A DNA stretch of 15,339 nucleotides from CAZPCZ01 sp964585225 (GTDB taxonomy: Bacteria; Patescibacteriota; Patescibacteriia; JACPHY01): assembly GCA_964585225.1 (NCBI GenBank), contig CAZPCZ010000031.1, forward strand, positions 1 through 15,339. Direction: 5' to 3'. The notes under the pieces are model-generated. The model searched no databases and was not told the origin of the DNA. It saw only the letters and a program-made list of their open reading frames with translations. The position numbers and the translations under genes were made by a program. The stretch's first letter is position 1; each line of letters opens with the position of its first letter. Below, one piece after another: positions 11,731 through 15,339 of the stretch.

Positions 11731-13605
11731 TCAGTCTACGAGCGAAACGGGATCAACGGTTGCGTGGGTTCCGGGTGGGAGCGCGCGGAGGACCGATATG
11801 ACGTCGTCATCGTTCGCATCACCGCGGAGACGGATGATGGCTGTGTGGCTCGACGTGCCATGGAGTCTGCGACGCGTAGAGAGCGGGTCATCGATGCGTT
11901 CCACGTTCGCACGACGTCGGATGGGCGTCAAGTCATCTGCCCTCTCCATCGTACATCGGATGAGCCGCGTTGCAGGGGGATACCGGAGCGCCTCGCGTTC
12001 TGCGAGCTCGGAACGGTAGAAGCTCGTGATGGGGTGTTGGAGTGCGGTGAGCCCTGGGAGGTCCGGGGCCGTGCTCTGGATGACGCAGCGCGCGCCCCAT
12101 GTGCGGGACCACGCGAGGACGTTCCGGAGCGCTTGGAAGAGCCGCTCGGTCGCACGGTAGTCGTCGGTACGAACGAATCGCGCGGCATCGATGACAATGA
12201 TGGTACCAACCGTACGGGTAAAGCTGGGTGCGATCGCGTGGAGGAAGCGCTCGGTTCCGACGATGATCCGCGCGTTCGGTGGCGGCGGTGCGGGAGCGTC
12301 ACGGTCGACGCGGGCAATCGGAACGTCGGCGTACTCGCGGGCGAGCGCGTTCGCAATGCCGGCGGTCCCAATGCCGCGACTCGAGAGGCGCGAGGATCGG
12401 CACGCGGGGCATGCGATCGGCGTGGGAATCGTGCGGCCGCATCGGTGGCACCGGAGGCCATCCGGATGCTCGACGTACGGCGCTTCGCAGTCCGTACAGG
12501 AGATCGTGGCCTCGCAATCTGCGCAGGTGATGCGTGCAGCGAGCCCGCGGCGGTTATGGAGGATGATCGTCACTCGTTTTGATGCGAGCGCATCATCGAT
12601 CACCGCTCGTGCCTCCACCGTGATGAACCCACGCTCACCGCTCCGCCAGTGCTGCCGAAGGTCCACCCCGCACCACTTTTCATGAGACAAAAGTGGTGCG
12701 GGGTCAGCGGTGGTGTACGCGGGGCTCGTTGACGTCCCGAGCTCCACGCGGTGCTCTGCGCGTGTCCAGTCCACTGCTCGTGGGGCAGGGGACATGAGGA
12801 TGAGCGGGATGCCGCGCTCGCGCGCGATCCATTGTCCGACGGTCCGTGCATCATATCGAGGATCTGCGTCCCACGAGACGAGATCGTCGGACTCTGCATG
12901 ATCCATGACGATTGCACCGAGTGTCTGCGGTGCATGCCAGATTGCCGCGCGGGTGCCGAGGAGCACCGCTGGCGTAGTTCGGGATAACGCTGCAGCGGCC
13001 CATGCGCTTCCGCGCGCGGTGGTTCGATCGAGGACGATCACCGGTGCGACAGCTCCGAACAGACGCGAGAGCATTGGGACATTCGCTCGATGCGGCGTGC
13101 AACAGAGAAGTGATTGCCCGCGCGCGGTGATGGTACACGCGATGGATTGCAGCGCGGCGTCACGTTGCTGGTGCTCGTTCCAGACCGCAACGGTCATTCC
13201 AGTCCGAAGGAGGGGACCCGGATGACGCGGATGGATCGTCACGGCGGTGTTATATTTTACGACACTTGCGGATGCATTGGTGCGCTTGAGCGGGATCGAC
13301 ACCGCGTGGAGTGCGACCGTTGCAATGGATGTTCGGTAGAGTGTGGCAGCGCGTTCGATGGCGTGGAGTTCACTCTCCGTGAGCGAATACTCCGTTCGTA
13401 TTTCCAAAATATCGCGAAGGCGCGTACCCGGAACTGGGATCGTCGAGGGGCAGCGTTGGACAATCCCCCATACCCTTTGACCGCGGAAGGGGATACGAAC
13501 GTACGCACCGCGGGTGACACGCGGTGCGAGTGTCTCGGGAATGTGATACGTGAACACTCCGAGATGATTCGGGAGTCGTTTGATGGGGATGATGTCAACA
13601 GTCAT
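11731..13605 (-). CDS. priA: PriA-like primosomal protein with degenerate helicase motifs
   Basis: The product has 624 residues (about 730 in E. coli). The N-terminal DNA-binding domain (about 1-100) includes VFTYHIPETLAPRVTRGAYV and GQRVWGIV. The zinc region is intact: CADC, CTDC, CHRC and CPAC (Cys361 to Cys402, eight cysteines). The C-terminal part with ERFLHAIAP, FYRSELAEREALRYPPATRL is recognisable. However the Walker A GVTGSGKT position reads NEHQQRDAAL, the DEEH box reads DHAE (235-238), SATPS reads SPAPR and GRAGR is not found. It should bind forks and partners but probably cannot hydrolyse ATP. It sits between envC-like and def genes, a common priA-def-fmt order. Confidence 0.85.
   Translation of the reverse strand: MTVDIIPIKRLPNHLGVFTYHIPETLAPRVTRGAYVRIPFRGQRVWGIVQRCPSTIPVPGTRLRDILEIRTEYSLTESELHAIERAATLYRTSIATVALHAVSIPLKRTNASASVVKYNTAVTIHPRHPGPLLRTGMTVAVWNEHQQRDAALQSIACTITARGQSLLCCTPHRANVPMLSRLFGAVAPVIVLDRTTARGSAWAAAALSRTTPAVLLGTRAAIWHAPQTLGAIVMDHAESDDLVSWDADPRYDARTVGQWIARERGIPLILMSPAPRAVDWTRAEHRVELGTSTSPAYTTADPAPLLSHEKWCGVDLRQHWRSGERGFITVEARAVIDDALASKRVTIILHNRRGLAARITCADCEATISCTDCEAPYVEHPDGLRCHRCGRTIPTPIACPACRSSRLSSRGIGTAGIANALAREYADVPIARVDRDAPAPPPPNARIIVGTERFLHAIAPSFTRTVGTIIVIDAARFVRTDDYRATERLFQALRNVLAWSRTWGARCVIQSTAPDLPGLTALQHPITSFYRSELAEREALRYPPATRLIRCTMERADDLTPIRRRANVERIDDPLSTRRRLHGTSSHTAIIRLRGDANDDDVISVLRALPPGTHATVDPVSLVD
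12665..12704. repeat. Perfect inverted repeat (16-8-16) inside priA
   Basis: ACCCCGCACCACTTTT (12665-12680) and its exact complement (12689-12704) flank CATGAGAC. On the coding strand it gives DPAPLLSHEKWCGV (residues about 301-314), located between the degenerate helicase domain 1 motifs and the RGF/zinc part, where PriA proteins have a linker. Confidence 0.9.
13219..13238. repeat. 20-base word shared between priA and the ligase gene
   Basis: CGGATGACGCGGATGGATCG here is identical to 8203-8222. In priA it lies on the non-coding strand and gives TIHPRHPG (residues about 123-130), in a poorly conserved stretch. The two genes are unrelated, so the match is most simply a dispersed word repeat. 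Confidence 0.7.
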
Positions 13606-13729
13606 TGATGATTGCCCGACGAGCGGGGGAGTGCGAGTGGGGTTTCTTCGTCAGAGAGATCTGGCGTCGTTATTTAAACCTTATTGGTCACTAACAAGTG
13701 AGCCTGGGAGCCAGGCTGAGGACTTCTAC
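13606..13729. other. 124-base gap between envC-like gene and priA, with two hairpins
   Basis: AGCCTGG-GAG-CCAGGCT (13701-13717) is a perfect 7-bp hairpin, next to TCACT-AACA-AGTGA. Together they could slow or stop transcription from the envC-like gene. An AT-rich stretch follows leftward. On the minus strand TTGTTA (13697-13692) and TAAATA (13676-13671) with a 15-base spacer are a weak candidate promoter for priA. No gene is seen. Confidence 0.35.
13701..13717 (-). terminator. Possible weak terminator after the envC-like gene
   Basis: The perfect 7-bp stem with a 3-base loop lies 13 bases beyond the stop of the envC-like gene. On the minus strand it is followed by CACTTGTTAG, which has no T tract, so intrinsic termination is uncertain. 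Confidence 0.35.
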
Positions 13730-15013
13730 TCATAGCAAGTAATTCAACGGGTTTGCCGGTATCCCATTCAAACGTACTTCGAGGTGGAGGTGGGCGCCGG
13801 TCGTGAGGCGGCCGGCGCCGCGGGTGCCGGGTTTCCCGCCGACTGCGCCAATCACCTGCCCTCGGGTGACGTACGCACCCTCCGGGACGTCAATGCGGGA
13901 GACATGGCCGTACACCGTCGAGAACCCGCCGGGGTGGATGAGCATGATGTAGCTGTACCCGAACCCTGCATCCTTCGCTCGTGCGACGTATCCCGGTGCC
14001 GCGGCGGCGATGGGGCTCCCCTGCGATGCGCGGATGTCAATGCCTGGGTGTTCGAAGATGTAGCGGAACGGGTACTCAGGGTCGTAGAAGTACGTCGTGA
14101 TGCCGCGGTTTGGCACCGGCCAGGAGAATGCGACGCGGCCGAGTTTCCCGAAATCCGCATCGATTGCCTCAAGCTGCTTTCGGACGCGCGCCTCGAGTGA
14201 GATGATCTCTTGGTCAACCTGCGCGACTTCGGCTTTCAGTTCCGCGACGAGGTCCTGGTACCGTCGTTCGTTGCTCTTCGTCGTGATGAGGAGTCGTTCC
14301 TTTCCGTCCTGCTCCTCTTGGAGCGCCCCGCGTTCCTCCTGGAGCTTCGATGCGAGCGCGTTGAGCTCCTCCTGGCGGTCGGCGAGCAAGCGTTCCGCAG
14401 ATTCAAGCTCCTCGCGGTCCGCCCGCACCTCGACGAGGAGGCGACGGAGCTGTCCCTGCGCGAGCGCGAGGCGGTTCCGTTGCGAGAAGTACGATCCAAT
14501 GGATGCGTTCGCGAGCACGATATGGAGCGCAGGCTCCGCGTCGCTCGATCGGAGCTCTCGGACAAGCGCGACGAGGAGCCGTCGCCGGCGGACGATGCGC
14601 GTCCGCGCTTCGTCGAGTTCGAGCCGTGTCGCGCGGATTTCGAGCTCCACCTGCTCGCGCTCGGTGAGGACCTTCTCGATGTCGAGTCGCTTCTTCGCGA
14701 TGCGATCTTCGACGACCGCAAGTTGGTGCTGGAGCGTCCGCGTCTGTCCCTGTGCGCGGCTGATCGATTTTCGATGCCGCTCGATCGCGTCCTGGAGCTC
14801 ATCGAGCCTGCGCTGCTTCGCCTTCACCTCGTCGTTGAGGCGGAAGATTTCACGTACACCCGCGGCGTCTGGTGCTGCGGGGGCCGCGGACGATGGCGGT
14901 GCAATCCGTTCTGCTTCGCCGACCGTCGCCGCATGCACCAGTGCAAAAGGAGTAAGAGGGGTAAGGAGTAAGAGGGGTAAGGAGTACACGATGGTGCGTA
15001 CAGTATGACGCAT
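13730..15013 (-). CDS. EnvC-like secreted coiled-coil M23 peptidase
   Basis: The product has 427 residues. Residues 1-29 form a signal peptide ending VHAA. A long charged heptad-rich coiled coil runs from about 54 to 285. The C-terminal M23/LytM domain (about 295-427) contains EHPGIDI, with His322 and Asp326, and GAHLHLEV, with His408 and His410, the zinc and catalytic residues of active M23 endopeptidases. This differs from E. coli EnvC, whose LytM domain lacks them and only activates amidases. It should cleave peptidoglycan cross-links outside the membrane, probably during division. The start lies 3 bases after the gltX stop, so they are co-transcribed. The signal-peptide core is encoded by a tandem repeat. 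Confidence 0.93.
   Translation of the reverse strand: MRHTVRTIVYSLPLLLLTPLTPFALVHAATVGEAERIAPPSSAAPAAPDAAGVREIFRLNDEVKAKQRRLDELQDAIERHRKSISRAQGQTRTLQHQLAVVEDRIAKKRLDIEKVLTEREQVELEIRATRLELDEARTRIVRRRRLLVALVRELRSSDAEPALHIVLANASIGSYFSQRNRLALAQGQLRRLLVEVRADREELESAERLLADRQEELNALASKLQEERGALQEEQDGKERLLITTKSNERRYQDLVAELKAEVAQVDQEIISLEARVRKQLEAIDADFGKLGRVAFSWPVPNRGITTYFYDPEYPFRYIFEHPGIDIRASQGSPIAAAAPGYVARAKDAGFGYSYIMLIHPGGFSTVYGHVSRIDVPEGAYVTRGQVIGAVGGKPGTRGAGRLTTGAHLHLEVRLNGIPANPLNYLL
14948..14986. repeat. Tandem repeat encoding the signal-peptide core
   Basis: The plus strand reads AGGAGTA, AGAGGGGTA, AGGAGTA, AGAGGGGTA, AGGAGTA: a 16-base unit twice plus a 7-base end, 39 bases or 13 codons. On the coding strand it gives residues 10-22, YSLPLLLLTPLTP, exactly the hydrophobic stretch of the signal peptide. 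Confidence 0.85.
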
Positions 15014-15016
15014 ACG

Positions 15017-15339
15017 CTACTCGAGCTGCGTGAGCGCCGTGCGAATGCGGCGGATTGTTTCGTCTTTCCCAAAGCACCACGCGAGCTCGAACGGGCTCGG
15101 GCTAGCTTTCTGACCGGAGAGCGCGACCCGCAAAGGCCAGAGGGTCTCCCCTACCCCGAGCTTGCGTTCCCCAATCCATGGCTTCAATACTGCCTCGAGC
15201 GAGGACGGGGAATCCGGCCACAGGTCAATCGCGATCATGCGCTCAAGCACTGCGGTAAGGTTCTGGCGCGTGGTCGCATCGCTCGTTTGCTTCCATTGGA
15301 GCGGCACGTCGTAGCGGACGGGTGTGAAGTACCATATTG
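15017..15339 (-). CDS. gltX: Glutamyl-tRNA synthetase, C-terminal part (partial)
   Basis: The frame enters from the right edge as IWYFTPVRYDVPLQWK and continues to QTSDATTRQNLTAVLERM, then VLKPWIGERKLGVGETLWPLRVALSG, ELAWCFGKDETIRRIRTAL and a TAG stop at 15017-15019. This matches the anticodon-binding C-terminal domain of GluRS; the phrases PLRVALSG and the GKDETIRRI end are typical. About 107 residues are visible; the catalytic Rossmann domain with HIGH and KMSKS lies outside the window. The GTG at 15307 is internal, not a start. The envC-like gene begins 3 bases after its stop. The missing catalytic half means GluRS versus non-discriminating GlxRS type cannot be judged. Confidence 0.9.
   Translation of the reverse strand, partial: IWYFTPVRYDVPLQWKQTSDATTRQNLTAVLERMIAIDLWPDSPSSLEAVLKPWIGERKLGVGETLWPLRVALSGQKASPSPFELAWCFGKDETIRRIRTALTQLE

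Noticed and set aside
11719..12582. 287-codon plus-strand open frame opposite priA
   Set aside because: It is a shadow of priA with no recognisable domain; priA has the zinc cysteines and family order.
14097..15008. 303-codon plus-strand Ser/Arg-rich frame opposite the envC-like gene
   Set aside because: It is a low-complexity antisense shadow of the coiled-coil region.

Overview
The window is a GC-rich bacterial chromosome segment (about 65% GC in most lines I counted, standard genetic code with TGA used freely as stop). Small, streamlined ribosomal proteins, almost no Shine-Dalgarno sequences in front of the ribosomal genes, an RNA polymerase alpha subunit without its C-terminal domain, and a PriA that has lost its motor motifs all suggest a reduced-genome lineage. 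Candidate Phyla Radiation (Patescibacteria) is my best guess, but it is an inference from style and not from a marker search.

Layout. Positions 1-4094 (+ strand) hold the end of the spectinomycin/alpha ribosomal block: infA (partial), rpmJ, rpsM, rpsK, rpsD, rpoA, rplQ, rplM, rpsI, closed by an intrinsic terminator. Positions 4127-9396 (+) hold a compact cell-surface glycan module: a Wzx/MATE-type flippase, a GT4 glycosyltransferase, a GT2 glycosyltransferase, a 40-residue Asp/Glu mini-ORF with its own terminator-like hairpin, and an O-antigen ligase/polymerase-type membrane protein. Positions 9386-15339 (- strand, read right to left) hold gltX (partial), an EnvC-like coiled-coil M23 peptidase, priA, def and fmt, then an AT-rich foreign-looking ORF that has replaced the front of an AEC-family transporter, leaving only its C-terminal remnant.

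How the genes work together: the first block makes ribosome and RNA polymerase subunits; the middle block would build, flip and polymerise or ligate a surface glycan; the last block combines tRNA charging, N-terminal formyl-Met handling (fmt/def), replication restart and wall hydrolysis. The def-fmt pair is tightly coupled through a 4-base overlap.

The most unusual content is not a gene but a set of short word-repeat and palindrome elements. Two related 90-base elements built from CANNTGA-type heptamers sit directly in front of rpsM and rpsD (S4, the classical alpha-operon regulator, is the product of rpsD). A second element with a conserved 30-base core sits directly in front of rpmJ and rplQ. 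The same kinds of words and palindromes also occur in frame inside genes: five places in the ligase gene, one in the GT2 gene, two in priA, one in fmt, and one that forms the hydrophobic core of the EnvC-like signal peptide. This looks like a genome in which several small repeat families have repeatedly entered both leaders and coding sequence and been tolerated or adopted.
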